From: an uncultured Oscillospiraceae bacterium
GTDB lineage: Bacteria > Bacillota > Clostridia > Oscillospirales > Oscillospiraceae
DNA: 49,412 nt
Assembly: GCA_944386995.1 (NCBI GenBank)
Contig: CALXDF010000182.1
Location: forward strand, 1-49,412
Direction of reading: 5' to 3'
Part shown: piece by piece, positions 1 through 8,028 of the stretch
Layout: the number at the start of each line of letters is the position of its first letter
How positions within the stretch are numbered: position 1 is the first letter of the stretch
Notes under the pieces: model-generated
The model's database searches: none
What the model saw: only the letters and a program-made list of their open reading frames with translations
Told to the model about the DNA's origin: nothing
Made by a program: the position numbers and the translations under genes

Positions 1-707
1 TGGACCACCCCACCCAGTCCATGGCGGATATGCTCCATGTGATCCACCACTTCGGCGGCGTGGAGAACCTGAAGGGCAAGAAGATCGCCATGACCTGGGC
101 CTACAGCCCCTCCTACGGCAAGCCCCTGAGCGTGCCCCAGGGCATTATCGGCCTGTTCACCCGGTTCGGCATGGACGTGGTGCTGGCCCACCCCGAGGGG
201 TATGAGGTCATGCCCGAGGTGGAGAAGATCGCCGCAGAGAACGCCAAGAAGTCCGGCGGCTCCTTCAAGAAGGTCAACTCCATGCAGGAGGCCTTCCAGG
301 ACGCCGACATTGTCTACCCCAAGTCCTGGGCCCCCTTCAAGGCCATGGAGGAGCGCACCCGCCTGTACCGGGAGGGCGACAAGGCCGGGATCGACGCGCT
401 GGAGCAGCGGCTGCTGGCCCAGAACGCCGAGCACAAGGACTGGGCCTGCACGGAGGAGATGATGAAGCTCACCAAGGACGGCAAGGCCCTCTACATGCAC
501 TGCCTGCCCGCCGACATTACCGGCCTCTCCTGCAAGGAAGGCGAGGTGGACAACAGCGTCTTCGACCGCTATATCGTTCCCCTGTACAAGGAGGCCTCCT
601 TCAAGCCCTATATCATTGCAGCTATGATCTTCCTGAGCAAGGTGAAGGATCCCGTCAATGCGCTGAAGGACCTGGAGGCCCGGGGTGACAAGCGCAAGGC
701 GTTCTGA
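1..707 (+). CDS. ygeW: Knotted carbamoyltransferase, YgeW type (5' end cut by window)
   Basis: This is the C-terminal part of an aspartate/ornithine carbamoyltransferase family enzyme; the frame is open from base 3, so the start lies outside the window. The carbamoyl-phosphate-site motif HPTQ is at bases 6-17 and the HCLP motif (MHCLPAD) lies in the C-terminal third. The run MTWAYSPSYGKPLSVPQG and the long insert after the second motif match the knotted YgeW subgroup rather than ArcB/ArgF. YgeW transcarbamylases accompany purine or urate catabolic genes (ygeX, ygeY, hyuA, ssnA, xdhD) in gut bacteria, and their true substrate is unsettled. Directly downstream is carbamate kinase, which would consume the carbamoyl phosphate made by a phosphorolytic reaction and yield ATP. 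The family call is firm; the substrate is inference. Confidence 0.9.
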   Translation, partial: DHPTQSMADMLHVIHHFGGVENLKGKKIAMTWAYSPSYGKPLSVPQGIIGLFTRFGMDVVLAHPEGYEVMPEVEKIAAENAKKSGGSFKKVNSMQEAFQDADIVYPKSWAPFKAMEERTRLYREGDKAGIDALEQRLLAQNAEHKDWACTEEMMKLTKDGKALYMHCLPADITGLSCKEGEVDNSVFDRYIVPLYKEASFKPYIIAAMIFLSKVKDPVNALKDLEARGDKRKAF

Positions 708-739
708 TCGGTCCGGCTGCCACTTTGTTTCACAGCATC

Positions 740-766
740 GGAAAGGAGCCGCTCCGGCTCCTTTCC
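740..766 (+). terminator. Hairpin after ygeW, possible attenuator
   Basis: An 11-bp perfect stem (GGAAAGGAGCC / GGCTCCTTTCC) with loop GCTCC lies between ygeW and arcC. There is no T tract after it, so it may only partly reduce readthrough or protect an mRNA end. Confidence 0.45.
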
Positions 767-846
767 TGCTTCCCTCCGTACTCCCCCATATCATATTCCC
801 TGCGCGCAGCACAACAATGCTATTGAAGAGAAGGAGAAGATTCCTT

Positions 847-1788
847 ATGGGTAAGCGCATCGTCATCGCTCTGGGCGGAAATGCTCTGGGCAACACCCTG
901 GCCGAACAGGCTCAGGCTGTAAAGGTCACGGCAAGGGCTATCGTGGACTTGATTGAGGACGGCAACCAGGTGGTAGTCGCCCACGGCAATGGCCCCCAGG
1001 TGGGCATCATCAACAATGCTATGGCTGCTCTCCAGAAAGAGGACCCCAGCCAGGGCTTTACGCCCCTGTCTGTCTGTGGTGCCATGAGCCAGGCCTATAT
1101 CGGCTACGATCTGCAGAACGCCCTCCGGGAAGAGCTTTTGGACCGGGGGATCCATACCATTCCCGTATGCACCATTGTGACACAGGTTGAGGTGGACCCC
1201 AACGATCCGGCTTTTGAAAATCCCAGCAAACCAATCGGCAAATTCATGACCGAAGATGAGGCTAAAGAATTCACTGCCAAGACCGGCTACCTGGTCAAAG
1301 AAGACGCCGGGCGGGGCTGGCGCCGTTATGTGGCATCCCCCAAGCCCAAGCATATCATTGAGGCCGGCGCCATCCGCGCCCTCACCGAGGACGGCCATCT
1401 CATCATCTGCTGCGGCGGCGGCGGAATTCCCGTCTACCGCACAGGCAAAAACCACCTGAAGGGGGCGGCGGCCGTCATTGACAAGGACTTCTGCTCCGAG
1501 CTGCTGGCCGAGCAGCTGAACGCTGACCTGCTGATCATTCTCACCGCGGTAGAGAAGGTTGCAATCAACTTCCGCAAGGAAAATGAGCAGTGGCTGGACA
1601 CCATGACGCCCGACGAGGCCCGGCAATATGCTGCTCAGGGGCAGTTCGCGCCCGGCTCCATGCTGCCCAAAGTGGAGGCTGCCGTAAAATTCGCAGAGTC
1701 CAAGCCCGGTCGGATCGCCCTTATTACCCTCCTGGAGAAGGCCCGGGAAGGAATTGCAGGAAAAACCGGCACCCGGATTCAGCAATAA
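847..1788 (+). CDS. arcC: Carbamate kinase
   Basis: The 313-residue protein is the normal length for carbamate kinase, which converts carbamoyl phosphate and ADP to ATP, ammonia and CO2. The N-terminal ALGGNALGN motif, HGNGPQVG motif, CCGGGGIPV segment and the C-terminal APGSMLPKVEA substrate motif are all present. The start at 847 (MGKRIVIALGG) is chosen because AAGGAG lies about 8 bases upstream; the open frame reaches further upstream, but that extension is not kinase-like. It follows ygeW by about 140 bases and ends in a strong terminator. Pairing with YgeW rather than ArcA/ArcB suggests substrate-level ATP formation from purine or ureide breakdown, not from arginine. Confidence 0.95.
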   Translation: MGKRIVIALGGNALGNTLAEQAQAVKVTARAIVDLIEDGNQVVVAHGNGPQVGIINNAMAALQKEDPSQGFTPLSVCGAMSQAYIGYDLQNALREELLDRGIHTIPVCTIVTQVEVDPNDPAFENPSKPIGKFMTEDEAKEFTAKTGYLVKEDAGRGWRRYVASPKPKHIIEAGAIRALTEDGHLIICCGGGGIPVYRTGKNHLKGAAAVIDKDFCSELLAEQLNADLLIILTAVEKVAINFRKENEQWLDTMTPDEARQYAAQGQFAPGSMLPKVEAAVKFAESKPGRIALITLLEKAREGIAGKTGTRIQQ

Positions 1789-1822
1789 GGGACAAACACT
1801 CCATGACGCCCCCTCTGTTTGC

Positions 1823-1858
1823 ACCCTGCCGCAGGCGCGCCTGCGGCAGGGTCTTTTT
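1823..1858 (+). terminator. Rho-independent terminator after arcC
   Basis: A 13-bp stem centred on CGCG (1823-1852) built from CCCTGCCGCAGG and its complement is followed by CTTTTT. It separates arcC from the transporter operon. Confidence 0.9.
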
Positions 1859-2020
1859 ACGCCTTCACGCAAGCCCGCCGATTATTATAAAAAATTTTGC
1901 AATCGTTTCATTAACCACGTTTTCTTTGGTACGCCGCCTGTTTTGCTTTCAGTTTCCTGATTCCATTTCATTTCTGTCAATCTTCCTAAAATTTTTTCTG
2001 GAAATCTGTCAGATTTTTAG

Positions 2021-2049
2021 TTGAAATATCAAGCGGTTTCCTGTACAAT
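2021..2049 (+). promoter_or_regulatory. Sigma-A-type promoter of the BMP transporter operon
   Basis: TTGAAA (2021-2026), a 17-bp spacer and TACAAT (2044-2049). The upstream 1860-2020 stretch is AT-rich with T runs, and I see no gene in it. Confidence 0.8.
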
Positions 2050-2055
2050 AAAACT

Positions 2056-2224
2056 GACAGTATGGAAGATACTGTACATTTCCCGCTTCTGGGAGGCAAA
2101 ACAGCGAAAGGATCGGATTGACAGGAGGTTTTTCTCTGCCGCCTGGCCGCTGGCCCCGGCGGATGGCTCTGGACTTTTCATTCACTTCCCAGTTTTCCGG
2201 CGGGCATTAAAAAGGAGGATTTCC
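2056..2224 (+). other. Structured leader (about 170 nt) of the transporter operon
   Basis: The predicted transcript starts almost exactly at a 7-bp hairpin (ACAGTAT / ATACTGT, 2057-2075). A small TCCC/GGGA hairpin (2081-2094), an A/G-rich stretch and a GC-rich CCGCC/GGCGG hairpin near 2140-2162 follow, before the AAGGAGG ribosome site. I could not match it to a known purine, guanidine or other riboswitch by eye, but length and placement fit a cis-regulatory leader. Confidence 0.35.
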
Positions 2225-3490
2225 ATGAAGAAGTTTCTTGCACTCCTGCTGTCTCTGGCAATGCTCTTTGCCATGGCAGCCTGCGGCGATTCCGGCAGCA
2301 ACACCCAAGAGCCCACCGGCAACAACCAGGGTTCGACAGACGATGGCGGCGAGGAGACCGGCAACAAAACCATCAAGGTTGGCATGATCTGTATCGGTGA
2401 CGAGAATGACCAGGGTTACACCTACAACTTTATCCGCGGCGTGGACGCAACCACCGAGCATCTGGCCCAGCGCGGCATTGATGTGGAGTGGGTCTTCAAG
2501 TACAACATTCTGGAGGACAGTTCCTGTGAAGAGGCCAACATCGAACTGGCTGAGGAGGGCTGTCAGATCATCATCAACAACTCCTTCGGCTTCGAACCCT
2601 ACATGCTGAAGGTTGCTCCCGATTATCCGGAGATCACTTTCATCGCCTGCACCAACCAGGCCTCCGCGGTGGACGACCTGGAGAACACCCACAACGCCTT
2701 CGCCAACATCTACGAGGGCCGCTATCTGGCCGGCGTGGCCGCGGGCATGAAGATGCAGGAGATGATCGACAGCGGGGAGATCACCGCCGACCAGGCCAAG
2801 ATCGGCTATGTGGGCGCCTTCTCCTTTGCCGAAGTGATTTCCGGCTTCACCGCCTACTATCTGGGCGCCAAGAGCGTGTGCCCCAGCGTCTCCATGGAGG
2901 TCCAGTTCGTGGGCTCCTGGTCCGATGCCACAGAGGAGGGCAACGCCGCCTCCGCCCTGGCGGATCGGGGCTGCATCATGATCTCCCAGCACTCCGACAA
3001 CACCACCCCCGCCACCACCGCCCAGAGCAAGGGCGTGTTCCACACCGGCTACAACAACGACATGATCTCCGTGGCCCCCGAGGCCTCCATCATCGGCACC
3101 CGGATCGACTGGTCCGTGTACTTTGACTACGCCATCGAGACCATTGTCAACGGCGAGCCCCTGGACCAGGATTGGTGCCACGGGATGGATGCGGGCGCCG
3201 TTGTGATGACCCCGCTCAACGAGGACATCGCCGCCGCCGGCACCGCTGAGAAGCTGGCCGAGGTGGAGGAGGCCATCCGCAGCGGTGAGCTGCAGGTGTT
3301 TGACACCTCCACCTTCACCGTGGACGGCCAGGAGGTCACCTCCTGCCTGGCCATCGACACCGACGGCGACTTCGTGGCCGATTCTGAGGAGGCCGTGTTC
3401 GACGGCGCCTTCCACGAGTCCTATTTCCAGTCCGCTCCCTACTTCACCCTGCAGATCGACGGGATTGAGTGGCTCAACGACGCCTATTGA
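2225..3490 (+). CDS. BMP/PnrA-family substrate-binding lipoprotein
   Basis: A 421-residue lipoprotein with a signal peptide (MKKFLALLLSLAMLFA) and lipobox MAAC, so Cys is lipidated and the protein sits on the outer face of the membrane. The mature part is a BMP (basic membrane protein) periplasmic-binding fold: GMICIGDENDQGYTYN near the start, a core NNSFGFEPY segment and the GYNNDMISVAPEA hinge region. BMP proteins of the PnrA/TmpC group bind purine nucleosides. The start at 2225 follows AAAAGGAGG; the longer upstream frame is not protein-like. It has its own promoter and leader and is separated from the ATPase gene by a strong terminator hairpin, which would give more binding protein than transporter. 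Substrate specificity (nucleoside, xanthine, urate) is inferred from context only. Confidence 0.92.
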   Translation: MKKFLALLLSLAMLFAMAACGDSGSNTQEPTGNNQGSTDDGGEETGNKTIKVGMICIGDENDQGYTYNFIRGVDATTEHLAQRGIDVEWVFKYNILEDSSCEEANIELAEEGCQIIINNSFGFEPYMLKVAPDYPEITFIACTNQASAVDDLENTHNAFANIYEGRYLAGVAAGMKMQEMIDSGEITADQAKIGYVGAFSFAEVISGFTAYYLGAKSVCPSVSMEVQFVGSWSDATEEGNAASALADRGCIMISQHSDNTTPATTAQSKGVFHTGYNNDMISVAPEASIIGTRIDWSVYFDYAIETIVNGEPLDQDWCHGMDAGAVVMTPLNEDIAAAGTAEKLAEVEEAIRSGELQVFDTSTFTVDGQEVTSCLAIDTDGDFVADSEEAVFDGAFHESYFQSAPYFTLQIDGIEWLNDAY

Positions 3491-3512
3491 TCAACCTAAT
3501 CCGCTTTCCCCA

Positions 3513-3544
3513 GGAAAAGGGGCTGCTTCGGCAGCCCCTTTTCC
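3513..3544 (+). terminator. Intercistronic terminator/attenuator
   Basis: A perfect 14-bp stem, GGAAAAGGGGCTGC, with a UUCG tetraloop and a U-containing 3' arm lies between the binding-protein and ATPase genes. No separate promoter is evident for the ATPase, so partial readthrough is likely and would set the ratio of binding protein to importer. Confidence 0.8.
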
Positions 3545-3618
3545 GGTAACCCCCGCGGCGGCCCCTTCCCCCGCTCTCCCATGCCGCCTGCGAGTCTTCA
3601 AAAGAAAGGATGACAGCC

Positions 3619-5151
3619 TTGGAAACTGTTTGCGCCATTGAAATGCGGAACATTACCAAACGCTTTGGCAGTGTCACCGCCAACGACCACATCAACTTCC
3701 GCCTCAACCGCGGCGAGATTCTGGCCCTGCTGGGGGAGAACGGCAGCGGCAAGACCACGCTGATGAACATGCTGTCGGGCATCTACTTCCCCGACGAGGG
3801 GGAGATCTTTGTCAACGGCAAGCCCGTCTCCATCCGCTCCCCCAAGGACGCCTATGACAACGGGATCGGCATGATCCACCAGCACTACAAGCTGGTGGAT
3901 GTGTTCACCGCCGCGGAAAATATCGTTCTGGGCCTTCACGAGAGCGGGAGGCTGGATATCAAGGCCGTCAACGAGAAGGTCCGCGCCATCTGTGAAAAAT
4001 ACGGCTTTGACATTGACCCCACCCAGAAGATTTACGACATGTCCGTCTCTCAGAAGCAAACCGTGGAGATCGTCAAGGTGCTCTACCGGGGGGCGGATAT
4101 CCTGATCCTGGACGAGCCCACCGCCGTGCTGACGCCCCAGGAGACGGAGAAGCTCTTTTCCATCCTGCGCAGCATGAAGGCAGACGGGAAGGCCATCGTC
4201 ATCATCACCCACAAGCTCCACGAGGTGATGGAGCTGTCCGACCGGGTAGCGGTGCTGCGCAAGGGTGCGTCCATCGGCACCGTGGCCACCTGTGAAACCT
4301 CCCCCCAGGCCCTGACCGACATGATGGTGGGCCATGCCGTCACACTGAACATTCAGCGTCCCCAGTATGAACACCCGGAAAAGCGCCTGGAGCTGCAGGG
4401 CATCACCTGCTTCGACGCAGAGGGCGTCAAAAAGCTGGACGACGTTTCGTTTACCGCCATGGGCGGCGAGATCCTTGGAATTGCCGGGATCGCCGGCTCC
4501 GGGCAGAAGGAGCTGCTGGAGGCCATCGCCGGGTTGTATCCGGTTGCCTCCGGATCCATCCGCTACTCCCCGGCGGGGCGGGAGCCCTCAGACCTGGTGG
4601 GCAAGACGCCCATGCAGATCAAAAAGGCCGGGGTTGCCATGGCCTTTGTCCCCGAGGACCGGCTGGGCATGGGGCTGGTGGGCTCCATGGGCATGACCGG
4701 CAACATGATGCTGCGCTCCTGGCGCAAGGGCAAGGGCGCCTTTGTCAACAGCCGGGACCCCAACGAGCTGGCCCGGCAGGTCTGGAAGGAGCTGGACGTG
4801 GTGACCCCCAGCACGGAGTTCCCCGTCCGCCGGATGTCCGGCGGCAACGTGCAGAAGGTGCTGGTGGGCCGCGAGATCGCCAGCGCCCCCTCCGTCCTCA
4901 TGACGGCCTACGCCGTCCGGGGGCTGGACATCAACACGTCCTACACCATTTACAACCTGCTGACTGAGCAGAAGATGAAGGGTGTGGCGGTGATCTTTGT
5001 GGGCGAGGATCTGGACGTGCTGCTGGAGCTGTGCGACCGGATTCTGGTCCTCTGCGGCGGAAAGGTCAGCGGCGTTGTAGACGGCCGCACCGCCAGCAAG
5101 GAAGAGATTGGCCTGCTGATGACCCGTGTCGGCGGAAAGGAGGCGGAGTAA
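3619..5151 (+). CDS. BMP-type ABC transporter, double ATPase subunit (YufO/NupO-like)
   Basis: About 510 residues with two ABC domains in one chain, the layout of nucleoside (YufO/NupO) and sugar importers. The first domain has Walker A GENGSGKTT, a slightly altered signature MSVSQKQ and Walker B ILILDEPTA. The second has the degenerate Walker A usual for this group (GIAGSGQKELL), signature MSGGNVQK, and at the Walker B position VLMTAYAVRGLD, where family members keep a PTRGLD motif. An ATG at 3610 sits inside the ribosome site (AAAGGATG); TTG at 3619 has AAAGGA at about 8 bases and is preferred, though the ATG cannot be excluded. The stop codon abuts the permease ATG. Confidence 0.9.
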   Translation: METVCAIEMRNITKRFGSVTANDHINFRLNRGEILALLGENGSGKTTLMNMLSGIYFPDEGEIFVNGKPVSIRSPKDAYDNGIGMIHQHYKLVDVFTAAENIVLGLHESGRLDIKAVNEKVRAICEKYGFDIDPTQKIYDMSVSQKQTVEIVKVLYRGADILILDEPTAVLTPQETEKLFSILRSMKADGKAIVIITHKLHEVMELSDRVAVLRKGASIGTVATCETSPQALTDMMVGHAVTLNIQRPQYEHPEKRLELQGITCFDAEGVKKLDDVSFTAMGGEILGIAGIAGSGQKELLEAIAGLYPVASGSIRYSPAGREPSDLVGKTPMQIKKAGVAMAFVPEDRLGMGLVGSMGMTGNMMLRSWRKGKGAFVNSRDPNELARQVWKELDVVTPSTEFPVRRMSGGNVQKVLVGREIASAPSVLMTAYAVRGLDINTSYTIYNLLTEQKMKGVAVIFVGEDLDVLLELCDRILVLCGGKVSGVVDGRTASKEEIGLLMTRVGGKEAE

Positions 5152-6270
5152 ATGAATCCGGAGACCAAAACCCCATTGGTGCGTCTGGCCAAGCGAGAGG
5201 CCATGGAACCCTGGAAGGCGTGGTGCATCCGCATCGGCTCCATCCTCCTGGCCCTGGTCCTGGGCGGGCTGCTGATCGCCGCCCTGGGCAAGAATCCCCT
5301 GGCGGCCTACGGCACCATTCTGGACGGCTCCCTGGGCCGGGCCAGCGCCCTGCGGCAGACCGCCAAAATCGCCATCCCCCTGCTGGGCACCGCCCTGGCC
5401 ATTGCACCCTGCTTCAAGATGCGCTTCTGGAATATCGGAGCCGAGGGACAGATCACGGCCGGGGCCATCGCCGCCTCCTATTTCGCCCTGTTCTGGGTGG
5501 ACAAGGTGCCAAGCGCCCTGTTGCTGGTCATTATGGGGCTGTCCGGCGCGCTGGCCGGGGGCCTGTGGGCCCTGATCCCCGCCTTTTTCAAGGCCAGATG
5601 GAATACCAATGAGACCCTGTTCACCCTGATGATGAACTATATCATTATCGGCGTGGTCCGCTGGCTCCAGGGCGGCCCCTGGGAGGGGCGTCCCGGCTCC
5701 CAGATCATCCCCCAGTTTGACAGCGCCGCCTGCCTGCCCAAGGTGTTCGGCGTCCACTGCGGGTGGATCATTGTGCTGATTCTGGTGGTATTCATCTATA
5801 TCTACATGCGCTACACCAAGCACGGCTATGAGATCGCCGTTATCGGCGACAGCGTCAACACCGCCCGCTATGCCGGCATGAACGTGGGCCGCGTCATCAT
5901 GCGCACCATGTTCCTCTCCGGCGCCATCAGCGGCCTGGTGGGCTTTATCGTCGCCTCCGGCGCGGACAACACCCTTCACGACGGCGTGGCCGCCGGGGTG
6001 GGCTTCACCGCCATTACTGTGGCCTGGCTGGCCCAGCTCAATCCCTTTGCCATGATTGCCATCTCCGGCATGCTGGCGATCCTGTCCAAGGGCGCGGATA
6101 CCCTCCACACCCGCATGGACGTGCCTGCCTCCATCTCCGACATCATCACCGGCATGCTGCTGTTCTGCATGCTGGGCTGCGAATTCTTTATCAACTACCG
6201 TCTGATTTTCCGGGGCGGAAAATCTTCACCGGAGGCACCGGATGGAAAGGAGGCCGTGAAACATGCCTGA
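5152..6270 (+). CDS. ABC transporter permease (YufP/NupP-like)
   Basis: A 372-residue membrane protein with about 8-10 hydrophobic segments, a BPD_transp_2 (branched-chain/nucleoside) permease. A short basic amphipathic N-terminus is followed by a first membrane segment around residues 28-45, and the typical AAYGTILDGSLG and FWNIGAEGQI motifs are visible; the latter is conserved in nucleoside permeases of BMP systems. The ATG directly follows the ATPase stop, with AAAGGAGG inside the ATPase gene as ribosome site. It overlaps the second permease by 8 bases, so translation is likely coupled. The two permeases would form the heterodimeric channel. Confidence 0.9.
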   Translation: MNPETKTPLVRLAKREAMEPWKAWCIRIGSILLALVLGGLLIAALGKNPLAAYGTILDGSLGRASALRQTAKIAIPLLGTALAIAPCFKMRFWNIGAEGQITAGAIAASYFALFWVDKVPSALLLVIMGLSGALAGGLWALIPAFFKARWNTNETLFTLMMNYIIIGVVRWLQGGPWEGRPGSQIIPQFDSAACLPKVFGVHCGWIIVLILVVFIYIYMRYTKHGYEIAVIGDSVNTARYAGMNVGRVIMRTMFLSGAISGLVGFIVASGADNTLHDGVAAGVGFTAITVAWLAQLNPFAMIAISGMLAILSKGADTLHTRMDVPASISDIITGMLLFCMLGCEFFINYRLIFRGGKSSPEAPDGKEAVKHA

Positions 6271-7255
6271 TTTTGTGCAGCTGTTCATTGCCCTTGTGGT
6301 CGCAGCGATCACCTATGGAACCCCTCTCCTGTTCGGCACGCTGGGGGAGATCCTCACGGAAAAATCCGGCAACCTGAACCTGGGCGTGGAAGGTATCATG
6401 TTTATGGGCGGCGCCCTGGGCCTGGGCGGCGTGTTCTACTATGAAAAGGCCGTCTCCGTCCCCAACGGGATTCTGGCTGTTCTCATCGGCATGGTCTGTG
6501 CCTTTATTGCCGGCGCCATCGCCTCCCTGATCTTCAGCTTCATCACCATCACCCTCCGGGCCAACCAGAACGTGACGGGCCTGGCTCTGGCCATTTTCGG
6601 CACCGGCATCGGCCAGTTTGCCGGAGAGTATATGCGCATCCAGGAGGGCGGCTATATCTCCATCAGCAACGAGCTGAAGGTCTTTTTCATCAACTCCCCC
6701 TTCCCCCAGGCGCTGCAGGACCTCCCCTATGTGGGCAATATTCTGTTCGGCAACAGCATCTTTTTTTACCTCGGAATCCTGCTGGCGGTGGCGATGTTCC
6801 TCTACTTCGGCCGCAGCCGCTCCGGTCTCCACCTGCGCGCGGTCGGAGAATCCCCGGCTACTGCCGATGCTGCCGGGATCAGCGTTACCCGCTACAAGTA
6901 CCTGGCCACTGTTATCGGCGGCGGCATTTCCGCTATCGGAGGCATGGTCTATATCACCACCATTGCCGGGTGCGTGTGGAATCACGAGGGGCTCTCCGGC
7001 GTGGGGTGGCTGGCGGTAGCCCTGGTGATTTTCTGTCTGTGGCGGCCGCTGAACGCCATATGGGGTTCTGTGCTCTTTGGCGCGCTGATGATCCTGTATC
7101 TGCGCCTGGCGCTGCCTTTCATCCCGACTCAGCTCTACAAAATCCTTCCCTATGTGGTAACGGTGATCGTCCTGATCTTCTCCAGCATGCGCAATAACAA
7201 GGAGAAGCAGCCTCCCGCCTCTCTGGGACTGTCCTACTTCCGGGAAGACCGGTAA
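6263..7255 (+). CDS. ABC transporter permease (YufQ/NupQ-like)
   Basis: A 330-residue permease that pairs with the preceding one. Early motifs TPLLFGTLGEILTEKSGNLNLGVEG and the loop GESPATADAAGISV are characteristic of the second subunit of BMP-type nucleoside importers. About 8-9 hydrophobic segments are seen, from residue 5 to a last segment near residue 300, followed by a short polar tail. The start overlaps the end of the first permease by 8 bases. The operon ends at a strong terminator about 25 bases later. Confidence 0.9.
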   Translation: MPDFVQLFIALVVAAITYGTPLLFGTLGEILTEKSGNLNLGVEGIMFMGGALGLGGVFYYEKAVSVPNGILAVLIGMVCAFIAGAIASLIFSFITITLRANQNVTGLALAIFGTGIGQFAGEYMRIQEGGYISISNELKVFFINSPFPQALQDLPYVGNILFGNSIFFYLGILLAVAMFLYFGRSRSGLHLRAVGESPATADAAGISVTRYKYLATVIGGGISAIGGMVYITTIAGCVWNHEGLSGVGWLAVALVIFCLWRPLNAIWGSVLFGALMILYLRLALPFIPTQLYKILPYVVTVIVLIFSSMRNNKEKQPPASLGLSYFREDR

Positions 7256-7277
7256 CACTGGAATGTCCACAAGTCCG

Positions 7278-7314
7278 AAACAGCCCCGGCGCGCAGACGC
7301 CGGGGCTGTTTTCC
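7278..7314 (+). terminator. Terminator of the transporter operon
   Basis: A stem of 13-14 bp (AACAGCCCCGGCG and complement) with loop CGCAGA, followed by TTTT. Confidence 0.9.
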
Positions 7315-7322
7315 AAAAGGGC

Positions 7323-7351
7323 TTGCAAATCCGCTGTTCCTGTCATACAAT
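7323..7351 (+). promoter_or_regulatory. Promoter of the CmpB-like gene
   Basis: TTGCAA (7323-7328), 17 bp, TACAAT (7346-7351). Confidence 0.75.
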
Positions 7352-7390
7352 GTCCGGGACTGACGAATCTTTAAAAAGGAGAACCGCTCC

Positions 7391-7936
7391 ATGAAAACCA
7401 ATGTCAAGCTATCTCTGGCCCGCTGCTTTCTTTTCTTTGTCCTCTATTCCATCATCGGCTGGATTTATGAGGTCTTTCTGGAGGTAGTAGTCTACCGCTG
7501 GGGATTCTCCAACCGCGGTGTCCTCTTCGGACCCTACTGTGTGATCTACGGGGTGGGCGCTCTCATTCTGATCTTTGCTTTGGGACGGCTGCAGCATACC
7601 CCCATCCGCATTGGGAAAGTCTCCATCACGCCGGTACTGGTGTTTTTCGGCATTGTCCTGCTCACTACCGCTCTGGAATTGCTGGGCAGCTATATCATGG
7701 AGTTCACCCATGGCGGCTGGCTCTGGGATTATCACCGCTACGCCCTCAATTTTCAAGGGCGCATTGCCCTGAATCCCAGCATCCGCTTTGGAATCGGCGG
7801 CATGGTCTTTCTTTACGTTCTGCAGCCGCTGTTTGAAAAGCTGGCAGACCGCCTGCCGCGGCGGGTACTCTGCCTTATCAGCGGAGTGCTGGCCATTCTC
7901 ATGGCAGCGGACTGTATCTATACGTTTTTGCTGTAA
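7391..7936 (+). CDS. Putative ABC-transporter type IV family membrane protein (CmpB-like)
   Basis: A 181-residue integral membrane protein with five to six hydrophobic segments. The early LYSIIGWIYEVFLE segment, NRGVLFGPYCVIYGVGA and the GGWLWDYHRYALNFQGRI segment are hallmarks of the Pfam family named 'putative ABC-transporter type IV' (CmpB). The molecular role of this family is not established; no ATPase partner is nearby. The start at 7391 follows AAAGGAG with good spacing, and it has its own promoter and terminator, so it appears monocistronic. It is convergent with the serine dehydratase operon. Confidence 0.85.
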   Translation: MKTNVKLSLARCFLFFVLYSIIGWIYEVFLEVVVYRWGFSNRGVLFGPYCVIYGVGALILIFALGRLQHTPIRIGKVSITPVLVFFGIVLLTTALELLGSYIMEFTHGGWLWDYHRYALNFQGRIALNPSIRFGIGGMVFLYVLQPLFEKLADRLPRRVLCLISGVLAILMAADCIYTFLL

Positions 7937-7978
7937 GGTGAAAGCTGGCATAAAACCTGTATTTTTCTTGAATGAACA

Positions 7979-8008
7979 GAGGGGGCCGCTCCATGGAGCA
8001 GCCCCCTC
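7979..8008. terminator. Shared hairpin between convergent genes
   Basis: GAGGGGGC and GCTCC pair with GGAGC and GCCCCCTC around an AT loop, with one mismatch. It lies between the CmpB-like gene and sdaAA and could act for both, although the T tracts are weak. Confidence 0.65.
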
Positions 8009-8028
8009 GGCTGTTGCTTTTCTGCTGT

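Noticed and set aside
1859..2020. Possible gene or riboswitch in the AT-rich gap upstream of the BMP promoter
   Set aside because: No sustained open frame with a ribosome site and no recognisable aptamer; it lies upstream of the promoter, so it would not be in the leader.
4588..6108. A 506-codon minus-strand frame opposite the ABC genes
   Set aside because: Antisense shadow over two well-supported genes.
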